64,000 bases of DNA, taken from Acidobacteriota bacterium. GTDB lineage: Bacteria; Acidobacteriota; Polarisedimenticolia; J045. The stretch is taken from contig JAGOJY010000017.1 of assembly GCA_017994815.1 (NCBI GenBank), positions 23,384 to 87,383 on the forward strand, written 5' to 3'. Shown here one piece after another: positions 51,864-60,462 of the stretch. The notes under the pieces were generated by a model. The model did no database searches, was not told the DNA's origin, and saw only the letters and a program-made list of their open reading frames with translations. Within the stretch, counting starts at the first letter, position 1. Every line of letters begins with the position of its first letter. The translations under genes and the position numbers were made by a program.

Positions 51864-53678
51864 ATGGCAGAAACGTACGATGCGGTGGTCATCGGCAGCG
51901 GCGCGGGCGGCGCGCCCGTCGCGTACGAGTTGGCCCGCGCGGGCCACCGCGTGCTCGTGCTGGAAAAGGGACCGCTGTTCCGCACGCAGGACGACCCGGA
52001 GCCGGGGGCGCTCGGCGATTTCAAGCGCGACGAGTGCTTCAACTTCGGCCCGGAGCGGATCATCAACGTGCCGGGGATGGCGAACACGGGAGCTTCGTTC
52101 TACGCCAGCCACCTCGAGCCGGACCTCAACGACGAGCCGCACATCTACTCGCGGCCGGACCGCGGCCGGTCGTGGGTCACGATCGAGGGCTACACGGCAC
52201 AGGCGGTCGGCGGCGGCACGCAGCTGTACGGCGGCGTGTCGCTGCGCTTCGCCCCGGACGACTTCCGCCTGCAGAGCCTCGCCGGCGAAAGGCGCGCGCG
52301 GCTGCACCCGACGGCGGGCAACGGCGCGCTGGACGAGGTCCGCGACTGGCCGCTGACCTACGACCAGCTCGAACCGTACTACACGCGCGCGGAGCGGCTG
52401 GTCGGGATCTGCGGGACGACGACCAACCAGGCCAAGCGCTTCGATCCCGCCTCCGGGGTGTACCAGGCCCCGCTCCCGCCGAACCCGATCAGCGAGCACG
52501 CGCGCGCCGGGTTCGACACGCTCGGGATGAAGTGGTACCGCACGCCGCTCGCGGTGATCACGCAGGACCATCCCGAGAGCGGCCGCCACGCGGGCGATCC
52601 CAAGGTCGGCTTCGTCAACCGCTACGGCGACGCGATGGGCTTCAAGTCCAACACCTGGGTCTCGCTGCTGCGGCCGACCCTGCGCGCGGGGCACCCGCTG
52701 GAGCTGCGGCCGAACTGCGTCGTGACCCACCTCGAAGCCGAGGGCGGGCGCGTGCGGCGCGTGCACTACCGCGACGAAAGCGGGCTGCCGCGCACGGTCG
52801 AGGGCCGGCTGGTGGTCGTCGCCTGCTCGGCGATCGAGTCGGTGCGGCTGCTGATGCTCTCGGCCGAGGAAGACCGCGCCGGGTTCGGGGGGCGCATCGG
52901 CCACGGCAACGGCGGGTACCTCGGCCGCTGCTTCTTGACGCACTGCTTCGGCGGGGCGGAGGTCGTGCTGCGCCGGCGCTACGACAAGTCGTCGTCGCTC
53001 GACAGCGATTACGCCACCGACGCCTGCGCCGATCGAGCGTTTCTCGACGAGACCGGCCTGTGGGCCGGGGCCGCGATCTACAACAACACCTCGGACCAAG
53101 CGCTGCCGGTCTCGCTGGCAGCCACGCACGGCAGCGCCGACATGGACGCGCTGTGGACCGCCTGGGCCGGGGACGCGGGGCTGCGCGGGGACGAGCTGGT
53201 GTCCTGGCTCGAGCGCGATTTCGGCACCCGGCTCTCGGTCAGCTTCATGGCCAACCAGGTCCCGCGACGGGAAAACTGCATCGAACTGCACCCCGAGGTG
53301 CGCGACAAGTGGAACCGCCGCGTCGCGCACGTCGTCAAGGACTGGCACGCCCACGACGGGCACTTGATGGACGTGTTGCACGGCGTTTGCCGGCGCGTGC
53401 TGGAGGCCGGCGTTCCGGAGAACGAGCGCGCGGCGATCATCGAGTCGGGATCGGTCTACGGCAACGGCGTGCGGATCGCGAACCACATTCTCGGCGGCGC
53501 CCGCTTCGGCACCGACCCCGCCGATTCGGTGCTCGACCGCGATTGCCGCGCGTGGGAGTTCGACAACCTGTACGTCACGGATGGCGCGTTCATGCCGACC
53601 TCCGGCGGCGCCAACCCGACACTCACGATCCAGGCCAACGCCTTCCGCGTCGGTGAACTCCTGCGCGCGAGGCTGTGA
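51864..53678 (+). CDS. GMC-family oxidoreductase
   Basis: A 604-residue flavoprotein of the GMC group. The FAD-binding VVIGSGAGGAPVAYELARAGHRVLVLEKG starts near residue 7, EGYTAQAVGGGTQLYGGVSLR near 108, and the C-terminal DNLYVTDGAFMPTSGGANPTLTIQANAFR near 570 closes the site. The HILGGARFGTD motif near 537 carries a likely catalytic histidine. Together with the preceding protein it should oxidise an alcohol or sugar, passing electrons to an acceptor not encoded here; no cytochrome c subunit is present. No signal peptide, so it is probably cytoplasmic unless co-exported. GGAGGG precedes the ATG. Confidence 0.85.
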   Translation: MAETYDAVVIGSGAGGAPVAYELARAGHRVLVLEKGPLFRTQDDPEPGALGDFKRDECFNFGPERIINVPGMANTGASFYASHLEPDLNDEPHIYSRPDRGRSWVTIEGYTAQAVGGGTQLYGGVSLRFAPDDFRLQSLAGERRARLHPTAGNGALDEVRDWPLTYDQLEPYYTRAERLVGICGTTTNQAKRFDPASGVYQAPLPPNPISEHARAGFDTLGMKWYRTPLAVITQDHPESGRHAGDPKVGFVNRYGDAMGFKSNTWVSLLRPTLRAGHPLELRPNCVVTHLEAEGGRVRRVHYRDESGLPRTVEGRLVVVACSAIESVRLLMLSAEEDRAGFGGRIGHGNGGYLGRCFLTHCFGGAEVVLRRRYDKSSSLDSDYATDACADRAFLDETGLWAGAAIYNNTSDQALPVSLAATHGSADMDALWTAWAGDAGLRGDELVSWLERDFGTRLSVSFMANQVPRRENCIELHPEVRDKWNRRVAHVVKDWHAHDGHLMDVLHGVCRRVLEAGVPENERAAIIESGSVYGNGVRIANHILGGARFGTDPADSVLDRDCRAWEFDNLYVTDGAFMPTSGGANPTLTIQANAFRVGELLRARL

Positions 53679-53692
53679 GGCGAGGGGCGACC

Positions 53693-54835
53693 ATGGACGA
53701 ACGCTTTTCGGTCATCGCGGAGAGCCCGTGGAACGACGTGTTCCAGGTCGTGTTCTTCCCCGACCGCGTGTACCACGCGCAGTACCTGAACGCGACCCGC
53801 TCGCCGCGCTACCGCTACGACGTGCACGAGGTCCGCGGCAAGGCCGACGCACTCGTGCTCAAGGGCGAGGTGTTCCTCGACGGCGTGCACCTGACGAACT
53901 TCCTGCGCGTCGAGTACCGCGGCAGCCGCCTGGTGGAGACCGCGCGCGAGAAGGGGCGCTTTCTCGGCCCGGCGGTGGAACTGGGGATCGGGATCGCGCA
54001 GCCGGGTGCCGAGCCGGTCGAGGCGCGGGCGCGGATGCAGGCCTGCCCCTGGATCGACGCCTACCAGGTCGAGTTCTGGGAGACGCTGGAGCCGCCCCCG
54101 GGCATCCGCCACGACTGGCAGGTGCTGGACATGATGGGCCACGGCGGCTCGATCGTGCGCGAGCCGGCCTTTGCCGTGCTGCTCGCCGACATCGACCGCA
54201 TCCAGGAACTCCGGCTGTGGTTCCGCGAAGGCGAGACGACGTGGCCCACCGGCTTCACGCTCAGTGACGAGCAGAGCACGTGGGACAACTACTACGACCG
54301 TAACGTCCAGGTGCCGCTGACGAGCGAGCCCTCGAGCCCGCTCAACACCGTCCGCGAGCGCAACTACCTGGTCTCGTTCCGGCGCGGCTTCTTCGTCCCC
54401 GACGTGCGCCAGATCACACCCGTGCGCTACCGCAACGCGATGATGAACGAAGGCACCGCCGAGCGGCGCGACGACAACATCATCGAGATGCGCTGGATCC
54501 TGCAGCAGGAGTTCGGCGGCACGGTCGTGTTCTTCCACGAGGTCACGATCCCGCCCGGCACGGTGGAGGGGACGCACCAGCACATCGGCAGCGAGGAGGT
54601 GTACTTCGTCACCGAGGGCAGCGGCGTCGCTTACATGGGGATCAAGGACGACCCGGCGCTGGCCGGGGCTCCGGAGGTCGAGCGCGAGATCTACGGCATC
54701 GGGCCGAAACCCTGCCGCCGCGTGGACGTCAAGCCGGGCAGCTTGATCTACACCAAGAGCGGCGGCATCCACGGGATCGCCAACACCGGCGACGTGCCGC
54801 TGCGTTTCGTGGCGTTCCTGCTGCACACGAGCTGA
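53693..54835 (+). CDS. Cupin-domain protein, third gene of the GMC operon
   Basis: A 380-residue protein. The C-terminal half is a cupin with EVTIPPGTVEGTHQHIGSEEVYFVTEGSGVAYMGI near residues 282-315, where two His and a Glu can bind a metal, and KPGSLIYTKSGGIHGIANTG near 350 adding another His. The N-terminal ~200 residues are beta-rich (VFQVVFFPDRVYHAQYL, LRLWFREGETTWPTGFTLS) and look like an E-set or carbohydrate-binding module. The role could be isomerase, epimerase or dioxygenase. It starts 14 bases after the GMC gene. The first six codons of an upstream ATG are ignored because GAGGGG sits before this one. Confidence 0.72.
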   Translation: MDERFSVIAESPWNDVFQVVFFPDRVYHAQYLNATRSPRYRYDVHEVRGKADALVLKGEVFLDGVHLTNFLRVEYRGSRLVETAREKGRFLGPAVELGIGIAQPGAEPVEARARMQACPWIDAYQVEFWETLEPPPGIRHDWQVLDMMGHGGSIVREPAFAVLLADIDRIQELRLWFREGETTWPTGFTLSDEQSTWDNYYDRNVQVPLTSEPSSPLNTVRERNYLVSFRRGFFVPDVRQITPVRYRNAMMNEGTAERRDDNIIEMRWILQQEFGGTVVFFHEVTIPPGTVEGTHQHIGSEEVYFVTEGSGVAYMGIKDDPALAGAPEVEREIYGIGPKPCRRVDVKPGSLIYTKSGGIHGIANTGDVPLRFVAFLLHTS

Positions 54836-54846
54836 GCCTGAGACAG

Positions 54847-54863
54847 GGCCGCCGCGGGCGGCC
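54847..54863. repeat. GGCCGCC hairpin between the cupin genes
   Basis: GGCCGCC (54847-54853) pairs perfectly with GGCGGCC (54857-54863) around GCG. It lies in the 39-base gap between the two cupin genes, immediately before the ribosome site of the second. There is no T-run. Confidence 0.55.
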
Positions 54864-54874
54864 GGGGAGCCCCG

Positions 54875-56191
54875 ATGCGTATCCTCGAGGACGAAATCGC
54901 CAACGTTACCGAGGTCAGTCCCAACACCACGCCGCAGTACGGGAAGGAGAACCCGCTGTGGCGCATCGTCGAGCAGGTCGAGGCGACCGAGCTGGCCGCC
55001 GAGCGCAACTTCTACCTGGCCGACTCGCTGCAGTACCTGTTCCCGGTCGCGGGCCTGTCGCTGTACGGGCCGGCGGGGGCGGACTGGCAGGTCAAGGACC
55101 CCCGCGCGCAGGACAACAAGAACGACTTCCAGAAGCAGAACATCCGCGAGCTGCGGTTGAACGGGATGAGCCTCGCGCGCGGCTACGCGCGCGCCGGGGA
55201 CTGGTGCGGGGCGATGCTGCGCGTCGGCTACGCCCCGCCCGACGGCTCGCCGCTGGCCCCGGGCGGCCGGCCGCCCGGCTCCGCGCTGCGGCTCGGGCTG
55301 CGCGTCGGCGAACGCTTCGCCGCCGAGCCGCTCCTCGTGCCGTACAACCCGGTGAGCGCGCGCTACGAACTCGAGCTGTGGAGTTACCGGGGGCCGGACC
55401 TGCGGGCGCGGCTGGACGAGAAGGGCCGCGCCGCGTACGACCGCGGCGAACTCGTCGCACGACCGGACCTGGTCAGCGGCGAGCTGGCCGACTTCCACGG
55501 CCCGGCCTTCGACCACCTGCGCGACCTCGCGGCCGGGCAGGGCCGCGGCGTCGAGCTGCTCGACGTCGCTCCGGACCACGCGCTGCACCCGCTGCTGCCG
55601 CTGCGCGTCGAGCTGGCGTGGGGCGACGCGGCGGGCCGCGTCTGGGACTCGCGCGACGGTCAGAACTACGTCTACGAGTTCAACATGAGCGTGCGCGGCT
55701 GGCGCAACTACCTCGCGGTCGGGCGCAGCGCCAACCCGCACGGCGGCGTGGGCACGCTCGACTACCGCAACCTGTACTCCAACTACTTCGGCCACGAGGC
55801 CAAGCGGCGGGCGCGGCTGGGCGAGCGCTGGCTACCGGAACTGGGCCGTGTCGTGCAGCCGTGGAACTTCGACGCGCGGGGCGTGAAACCGGCGTCGGCC
55901 CAGCTCGAGCCGTTCATGGCCGTGGATTACATGGACCTGCACATCCTGCGCCCCGGCTGCGGGATCGGCATCCACCGCCACCGCGACAACCAGGAAGCGT
56001 TCATGCTCCTCTCCGGCAAGGGCCTGATGCTCACCGGCGACTGGTGCGAGTGGCCCGACCGCCAGCGCGCATTCGAAGTCCGCACGCTCCAGCCGGGAGA
56101 CCTGGCGCTGATCAAGGGCGGCCAGCTCCACGCGCTGCTGAACCCGCTCGACGAGAACATCACCCTGTTCATGTTCGGCGGCTACGACTGA
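54875..56191 (+). CDS. Large cupin-like protein, last gene of the GMC operon
   Basis: A 438-residue protein. The last ~120 residues form a cupin-like domain with MDLHILRPGCGIGIHRHRDNQEAFMLLSGKGLMLTGDW near 347, giving His, His and Glu ligands, and a final LALIKGGQLHALLNP with another His near 415. The middle carries a beta-rich stretch (YVYEFNMSVRGWRNYLAVGR) resembling carbohydrate-binding folds. I do not recognise the N-terminal ~200 residues, which begin RILEDEIANVTEVSPNTTPQYG. The gene ends the operon, 84 bases before the converging transglutaminase-like gene. Confidence 0.68.
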   Translation: MRILEDEIANVTEVSPNTTPQYGKENPLWRIVEQVEATELAAERNFYLADSLQYLFPVAGLSLYGPAGADWQVKDPRAQDNKNDFQKQNIRELRLNGMSLARGYARAGDWCGAMLRVGYAPPDGSPLAPGGRPPGSALRLGLRVGERFAAEPLLVPYNPVSARYELELWSYRGPDLRARLDEKGRAAYDRGELVARPDLVSGELADFHGPAFDHLRDLAAGQGRGVELLDVAPDHALHPLLPLRVELAWGDAAGRVWDSRDGQNYVYEFNMSVRGWRNYLAVGRSANPHGGVGTLDYRNLYSNYFGHEAKRRARLGERWLPELGRVVQPWNFDARGVKPASAQLEPFMAVDYMDLHILRPGCGIGIHRHRDNQEAFMLLSGKGLMLTGDWCEWPDRQRAFEVRTLQPGDLALIKGGQLHALLNPLDENITLFMFGGYD

Positions 56192-56209
56192 CCCGCGGGA
56201 GGCGGGGAC

Positions 56210-56255
56210 GCAGGCGGCCCGCATCAGCGTGACGGTGCGGTGCCGGGCCGCCTGC
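56210..56255. terminator. Long hairpin between convergent operons
   Basis: GCAGGCGGCCCG (56210-56221) pairs perfectly over 12 bases with CGGGCCGCCTGC (56244-56255) around a 22-base loop, between the last cupin gene and the converging DUF3857 gene. It has no T-run, but AAAAA (56269-56273) follows and would act as T-run for the minus strand only if transcription came from the left. It is part of the GGCCGCC family. Confidence 0.55.
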
Positions 56256-56275
56256 GACGGCCCGGCGGAAAAACG

Positions 56276-58225
56276 TCAGGGCGAGAGGTAGAGAACGGCG
56301 TCGGCGGCGTTGTTCGCGGCGGCGTACAGCTTCTTCAGGTCGCCCAACGCCTCTGCCGCGAACTCCTGCCGCGACAGCGTCAACGTGAACCGGCCGCGCA
56401 CCGCGGCGTCGTCGCGCTCGAACGTCGTCTCCACCGACCAGCCGTCGCCGCGGGCGTTGCGCGGGCCGGGCAGGACGGCCTGGGCCGGCGCGCCACCGAG
56501 CACGATCTCGGTCCTCAGCGTGCGCGGGTAGAGGTAGCGGACGGGCGTCTTCCGCTTGGCCAGCGGCACGCGGTACAACTTGTCGAGAGCGCCCGGGAAC
56601 AGCGCGACATTCGCCTGTGTCCCGGACGGCGGCAGCGGCGCGGTCGTCCAAGAGACCGTCTCGACCAGCGCGCCGTCCGCCGTTTCCTCCTGCACTTGCG
56701 CCTCGGACACGCTCGCGCCGACGAATTCGTGCCGCAGGTCTTCCTGCAGGCTCTCCTGCGTTTCGCGCGCCGAATCGCGCCACGCGGCGCGGGCGACCGC
56801 CGCGGGCTCGCCGACGTAACGCGTCGTCGCGGTGTAGGCGACGGTCCGGTCGGGGTTCAAGCGCGCCTCGATCCGCCGCTCGACCCGGTTCCACGCGGCC
56901 GCCGCGTCTGGCAGCGCGACCACGCGCGAGCGCTCCCCGGCCACCAGCAGGCCGCGGCGGTCCGCCAACTCCACCGGGATCGCCCCGAAGACGTGCTCCG
57001 GCGCCGTCGGGTCGGCGATGAGCAGCCGGCCGACGTCGCCGAAATCGACCAGCGCGGGAACGTCCGCCACCTGCTCGCTCGGCAGCGCGATGGCGAGCAC
57101 CACGTGGTTGAACGACTGGACCGACGGGACATCGTCCGCCACCGTCCGCCGGAGCGAGGAGTTGACCAACAGCGGGTAACTCGAGATGCCGTTCGCGGCG
57201 AGGAGCGTGCGCAGGAGCGTGGTCTTGGCCTTGCAGTCGCCGTACAGGTCGCGCATCGTGCTCTCCGCGGCCCGCGGCTCGTACCCGCCCTTGCCGATGT
57301 CGTTGGCCACGTAGCGCACGCGGTCGCGCACGAAGCGGTACGACTCGCGCGCCACGGCGAGCGGCGAGCCCGCGGCGGCCTGGGCGATCGTCTTCGCGGC
57401 GGCCACGATCTCGGGCGAGGCCGCGTCCCGGTTCGCGGCCAGCGACTGGTACCAGCGCGCGAGCGCGACCCAGTCCGCGAACGCCGGTGGAGAGGCGGCG
57501 CCGTCCGCCGGGCGCAGGCTCAGCGCCAGCCCGGGGCAGCTTTCGTCGGCGTCGGGCGCCAGGTCATCGCTGTCGTCGATCAACGGCAGGTCCGTGATCT
57601 GCCAGGTATAGGTGGCGCCGGACACCTGCGGCGCGGGGCCGTCGCCGCGCAGCCACGCCGAGCGAAGCGACCAGCCGGGCGGGAGTTCCACGACCAGCCG
57701 GCCGAGCCCGAGCGGCTCGCTCTGGCGGAAGAACTCGACGAAGTCCAGCGTCTGCGGCACCTCGTCGCTCTCGAATTCGAAGAAGACCAGGCTGCCGCGT
57801 TTGAGACCGGCGACCTGGACGCTGCGCGCCAGGTCGTCGGTGAAGAACGAGTCGCCCACCGCCGCGTCGAATTCGCCGACGTTCTTCTCGGCGCGCTCCC
57901 CCGGCGGAACGTGCCACGCGCGGGAGCGCCGGATCTTGGCCCCCTCGCGGAACTGGAACAGGGTCAGCCCGACGTCCTCGTCGTCCGCGCGCACCGACAG
58001 CGCCTGCTTGGCCAGCCGCAGGCGCGTACGCAACAGGCCGTCCGGCTGCACGCGCACCAGCTTCTCGTACACGAGAACGCGCGAGACCTGCTTGGTGACG
58101 GCCTCGTCCAGTTGCGGCGCGGCGTCGGCGATGTCCCGCGCCCAGTCGGGCAGGCGCGCGGCCCAGGCGGCCCCGGACGCCGCCAGCACCGCGGCGACGA
58201 CGGCGGCCAGCGCGGCGCGCGTCAC
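56276..58225 (-). CDS. Exported DUF3857/transglutaminase-like protein, active-type
   Basis: A 649-residue exported protein with signal peptide (RAALAAVVAAVLAASGAAWAA). Residues ~50-230 match a DUF3857 domain, followed by a transglutaminase-like domain. The catalytic triad is intact: Cys331 in LYGDCKAKTTLL, His374 in SFNHVV and Asp405 in IADPTA. A beta-rich C-terminal domain completes it. Such proteins may modify or cleave envelope peptides or peptidoglycan-linked proteins, but no substrate is known. It is the second gene, coupled to its degenerate paralogue by a 4-base overlap (ATGA). Confidence 0.83.
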   Translation of the reverse strand: MTRAALAAVVAAVLAASGAAWAARLPDWARDIADAAPQLDEAVTKQVSRVLVYEKLVRVQPDGLLRTRLRLAKQALSVRADDEDVGLTLFQFREGAKIRRSRAWHVPPGERAEKNVGEFDAAVGDSFFTDDLARSVQVAGLKRGSLVFFEFESDEVPQTLDFVEFFRQSEPLGLGRLVVELPPGWSLRSAWLRGDGPAPQVSGATYTWQITDLPLIDDSDDLAPDADESCPGLALSLRPADGAASPPAFADWVALARWYQSLAANRDAASPEIVAAAKTIAQAAAGSPLAVARESYRFVRDRVRYVANDIGKGGYEPRAAESTMRDLYGDCKAKTTLLRTLLAANGISSYPLLVNSSLRRTVADDVPSVQSFNHVVLAIALPSEQVADVPALVDFGDVGRLLIADPTAPEHVFGAIPVELADRRGLLVAGERSRVVALPDAAAAWNRVERRIEARLNPDRTVAYTATTRYVGEPAAVARAAWRDSARETQESLQEDLRHEFVGASVSEAQVQEETADGALVETVSWTTAPLPPSGTQANVALFPGALDKLYRVPLAKRKTPVRYLYPRTLRTEIVLGGAPAQAVLPGPRNARGDGWSVETTFERDDAAVRGRFTLTLSRQEFAAEALGDLKKLYAAANNAADAVLYLSP

Positions 58226-60225
58226 TGCCGTTGCTCCGCGCGCCGGAACTCGACCGGCACGAGGTCCGACTTGCGGATGTCCTGCAGCCAGCGCAACAGC
58301 AGGTCGTAGTACTCGGCCTTGGCCACGACCGCCCGCAGTGCGAACGTGCGCTCGATCCGGAAGCCGGTCTCGGTCGCGCTGATCGTGCGATGGAAGTTGC
58401 CGAACGCGCCGCTGAGGTCAACCGGCGCCGGCGGCGCCTTCGGTACGAACCCGTGCGGCGCCGTGACCTCGATCACGGCGTGGTCGACGTAGGGGTAGTT
58501 GAAGACGACCGGGTGCCGGCGCTTGGGCGCGACGACGTCCGGCAGCGCCTGGACCCACGGGCCGCTCCAGGTGAAACCATAGGTCCCGACCTCGGGATCG
58601 ACGGAATCGCCGATGAACTCCCCCGAGCAGGTGATCTCGAACGCGGCGGAAAGGTCGTCGAGGTTGGCGGTGGCCGACTCCGTGACCTCGAAATCCTCGC
58701 TGGCCCCGCAGATGTCCTGCAGTTCCTTCTCACGCTCGTCGGGTGTCATCTGGCGCAGCCAGCGCCGGGTGCCGTAGCCGACCTGGCCCGAGCCGCGCTG
58801 GCTCCAGGCAACCCCGATCGACTCGTTCTCCTCGCCGAACGTCACCTTGGCCGAAGTCTCGCGCACGCTCTGGTCGGCCTGCGCCGGCGGGATCGGCACC
58901 GCCTGCCCGCCGGCCTTCGCCGCCACGAACCCCGACACGCCGGTCAGCCACCACGGCACCTGCCCGTAGGGCAGGCCCTGGCCGGGCGCGACGAAGGTCC
59001 AGTCCTTCGCGCCGGGCGCGCGCACGGCGGCGAAGCGCCACGGAAGCTGCGCGACGTCCATCAGCTGCGGGTTCCAGAAGCCCTCGGTGCGGTCGGCACC
59101 CAGGACCAACTCCGCCTCGGCGCCGAGCTGGCGCGCGGCCGCGATGAAGGCCCGCGTGAGCTGCGAGGTGCTGCCCTTCTTCGTTTCCAGGAGCGTGTTC
59201 AGCGTCTCGCGTCGCGAGCGGTCGCCCTCGTCGTCCGCCGCCGCTTCCTCCTGTTCCTCCGCCGTCGCCAGCGACTCGATCCGCAGGTTGGCGCCGATCC
59301 AGTCGTACGCCGCACGCAGCTTGCCCTCCAAGTCCAGGTCGGGCGCGATCTGCATCGCGGCCAAGAGGTGCTGCACGTGCGAGCGCGCGCAGTAGCTGGC
59401 GGTTTCGCGGTCGAGCCGCTTCGCCTCGAGGTCCCAGTACGCCTGGGGCGTGCGCTCGCTGCTGAGCAGGTAGTAGAGGATGACCGAGGCGCGCACCTCG
59501 CGGGCCGGCGGCATGAGCGGCTCGTCCGGCAGGGGGTCGAGGTTGTTGGCGCTGATCATCACCGCGGAGCGCCCGGCGTTCACGCTGACGTCGCGTCCCT
59601 CGCCGTGCAGCAGGACGTAGCTCGCGCTGTAACCGCGGAACGGCACCCAGCGGTAGCGCAACCGGCGCACGGGCCAGGGCCGCTGCAGCTCGACGGTCTG
59701 CGTGCTCACGTGGTCCTGCTCGGCGCGCACCGTGTAGCCGACGTCGATCACCGCGCCGGGGACGACGCCGGGCAGCGCGCCCTTCAGCACCGAGTACTGG
59801 AAGATGCTCGAGTACTTGGCGATCGTCTGCGGCGTCAGCTCGTGCTCGGGCAGTTCGAGCACCTTGCCGTCGGGCAGGATCGTCCGCCCCCACCACTTCT
59901 TGAGCTTGCCGCGCTTCATATTGTGCGGGATCGTGATGTTCGCGAGTTCGCGCCCCTCGTTGGACAGGATCTTCGCCCGCAGGTGGTACGAGACCTCGAC
60001 GCTCGTCGGCAGGCTCTCGTTGTAGTCGGTGTCCTCGACGAGGATCACGGCGTGCTCGATGCCGGCGGCCGGGTCGGCGGTGAGCGCGCGCTCGGACTCC
60101 GAGATCACGGCAGGCCCGGCTTCGATGACGAGCGGCGGGTAGTCCTCCTCGGCGCGGGCCAGGCCCGGCGCGAGCAGGCAGGTGGTGAGCAGCACGAGGT
60201 GGAGCAACGGCGGGCGCGGGTCCAT
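58222..60225 (-). CDS. Exported DUF3857 protein with degenerate transglutaminase domain
   Basis: A 667-residue paralogue of the neighbouring protein with a signal peptide (LLHLVLLTTCLLAPGLARA). The DUF3857 part is clear (TSVEVSYHLRAKILSNEGRE, VIDVGYTVRAEQDH). In the transglutaminase-like part the catalytic Cys region reads KKGSTSQLTRAFIAAARQLG, so Cys is lost, and the His and Asp positions read PWRFAAV and FVAPGQG. It is therefore probably catalytically dead, and may bind substrate or regulate its partner. The ATG at 60225 with GGAGG was chosen over a longer frame. It is divergent from an HtrA gene 237 bases away. Confidence 0.82.
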   Translation of the reverse strand: MDPRPPLLHLVLLTTCLLAPGLARAEEDYPPLVIEAGPAVISESERALTADPAAGIEHAVILVEDTDYNESLPTSVEVSYHLRAKILSNEGRELANITIPHNMKRGKLKKWWGRTILPDGKVLELPEHELTPQTIAKYSSIFQYSVLKGALPGVVPGAVIDVGYTVRAEQDHVSTQTVELQRPWPVRRLRYRWVPFRGYSASYVLLHGEGRDVSVNAGRSAVMISANNLDPLPDEPLMPPAREVRASVILYYLLSSERTPQAYWDLEAKRLDRETASYCARSHVQHLLAAMQIAPDLDLEGKLRAAYDWIGANLRIESLATAEEQEEAAADDEGDRSRRETLNTLLETKKGSTSQLTRAFIAAARQLGAEAELVLGADRTEGFWNPQLMDVAQLPWRFAAVRAPGAKDWTFVAPGQGLPYGQVPWWLTGVSGFVAAKAGGQAVPIPPAQADQSVRETSAKVTFGEENESIGVAWSQRGSGQVGYGTRRWLRQMTPDEREKELQDICGASEDFEVTESATANLDDLSAAFEITCSGEFIGDSVDPEVGTYGFTWSGPWVQALPDVVAPKRRHPVVFNYPYVDHAVIEVTAPHGFVPKAPPAPVDLSGAFGNFHRTISATETGFRIERTFALRAVVAKAEYYDLLLRWLQDIRKSDLVPVEFRRAEQRQ

Positions 60226-60398
60226 CGGGCCTCCGGACCGGCTGACTTGGGTTGGGGCAGGACGGACGAAAGCGTACCCGCCCCGCGCCTGGCGCGTCCA
60301 GCCTGTTGCCGCGATTTCCCCGCGCCCCCGCGCCGTGCCGGTGCCGCGGGACTCGGGCGGCACCCGGAGATTCGCGAAAGAGAAAGCGCGGGATGCCC

Positions 60399-60404
60399 TA
60401 CAAT
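60399..60404 (+). promoter_or_regulatory. Possible -10 box before the HtrA pair
   Basis: TACAAT is a good -10 match in the divergent gap, about 60 bases before the GTG start at 60463, but no -35 lies at the right distance. An ATG overlaps it (60403) and would extend the protein by 20 residues without a ribosome site. Confidence 0.3.
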
Positions 60405-60462
60405 GCGGCTACCCCGCCCCGCCGACAATCCGATCTTCGCCACGGCCCAGGAGGCAACGCCC

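Noticed and set aside
60403..60462. Start of the HtrA gene at ATG 60403
   Set aside because: The GTG at 60463 has AGGAGG at the right distance and yields a proper signal peptide. The extra 20 residues would place charged and polar residues before it.
58231..60462. A plus-strand frame joined in front of the HtrA gene
   Set aside because: It is antisense to the DUF3857 paralogue and of low complexity, so the open stretch is a composition effect.
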